From contig JADQBC010000027.1 of NCBI GenBank assembly GCA_016903655.1, forward strand, positions 1-35,130: 35,130 nt of DNA. Reading direction: 5' to 3'. The first letter of the stretch is position 1; each line of letters begins with the position of its first letter. The notes beneath the pieces are model-generated. The model was not told the DNA's origin and ran no database searches. It worked only from the letters and a program-made list of their open reading frames with translations. Shown piece by piece: positions 35,021 through 35,130 of this stretch. This stretch comes from Gomphosphaeria aponina SAG 52.96 = DSM 107014. Lineage in GTDB: Bacteria > Cyanobacteriota > Cyanobacteriia > Cyanobacteriales > Gomphosphaeriaceae. Position numbers and translations under genes: made by a program.

Positions 35021-35072
35021 AAAAAAACAGTTGATTTTTCTGTTAAAATCCTTACTCGTCAACTGTTTTTTT
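35021..35072. repeat. 14-bp inverted repeat before the transposase start
   Basis: AAAAAAACAGTTGA (35021-35034) pairs exactly with TCAACTGTTTTTTT (35059-35072); loop 24 bp. It lies 10 bp upstream of the partial transposase ORF, so it may be an insertion-sequence end or a transcription block against read-through into the transposase. Confidence 0.75.
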
Positions 35073-35082
35073 AGATAAAATC

Positions 35083-35130
35083 ATGTATATAGACATTCTA
35101 ATTGAACAACTCAAAAAAGTCAAGGATTTT
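35083..35130 (+). mobile_element. Start of a probable ISAs1-like transposase (cut by window edge)
   Basis: Sixteen codons read MYIDILIEQLKKVKDF. A similar opening (short helix then L-K-x-VKDFR) is what I know from H-repeat/ISAs1-type transposases of cyanobacteria. The fragment is too short to confirm. No ribosome binding site is obvious. Confidence 0.45.

Overview
The window comes from a cyanobacterium, most likely a filamentous one. The evidence is the many HIP1 octamers (GCGATCGC), heptameric intergenic repeats, two plant-type [2Fe-2S] ferredoxin genes, cyanobacterial QueA/FtsW/IlvB/AroH-type chorismate mutase, and several small proteins of cyanobacterial type. The species cannot be fixed from sequence alone. 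No tRNA, rRNA or CRISPR array was seen.

Left flank (1-3140): a four-cysteine small protein with a TTG start, then on the minus strand an acetolactate synthase large subunit carrying an extra C-terminal zinc ribbon, and an alpha/beta-hydrolase-like protein.

Region 3140-10090: a TPR protein, two multidomain glycosyltransferases and a coiled-coil protein. They are separated by arrays of 7-bp repeats and 40-48-bp repeats with a GCGCTAAAGCGC palindrome. Stop codons of several genes lie inside or against these repeats, and the arrays around the 5522-7240 glycosyltransferase are in opposite orientation.

Region 10200-24660, the core of the window: a plus-strand, increasingly A+T-rich run of surface-glycan genes. 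TPR modules are fused to GT2+GT4, GT61 and (twice) sulfotransferase domains. They are interspersed with two stand-alone sulfotransferases, an FkbM methyltransferase, a second methyltransferase and short TPR proteins. Debris lies between them: a sulfotransferase C-terminus, a TPR tail and an ISL3-type transposase remnant. Together they look like a modular, recombining locus for a sulfated and methylated extracellular glycan or glycoprotein; this function is inference.

Region 24660-28570 is decayed: a membrane-anchored coiled coil, a small gene interrupted by a stop codon, a 5'-truncated histidine kinase with a 107-bp tandem duplication, and a two-gene nucleotide-sugar operon resembling CDP-abequose/paratose synthase plus CDP-paratose 2-epimerase, the second gene frameshifted.

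Right flank (28570-35130) is mostly conserved: two tandem ferredoxin genes sharing a duplicated 5' leader, chorismate mutase, a DUF364 protein, a cyanobacterial hypothetical, queA, a convergent ftsW/rodA-type gene, a DUF1269 protein, and the first codons of a probable transposase at the edge.
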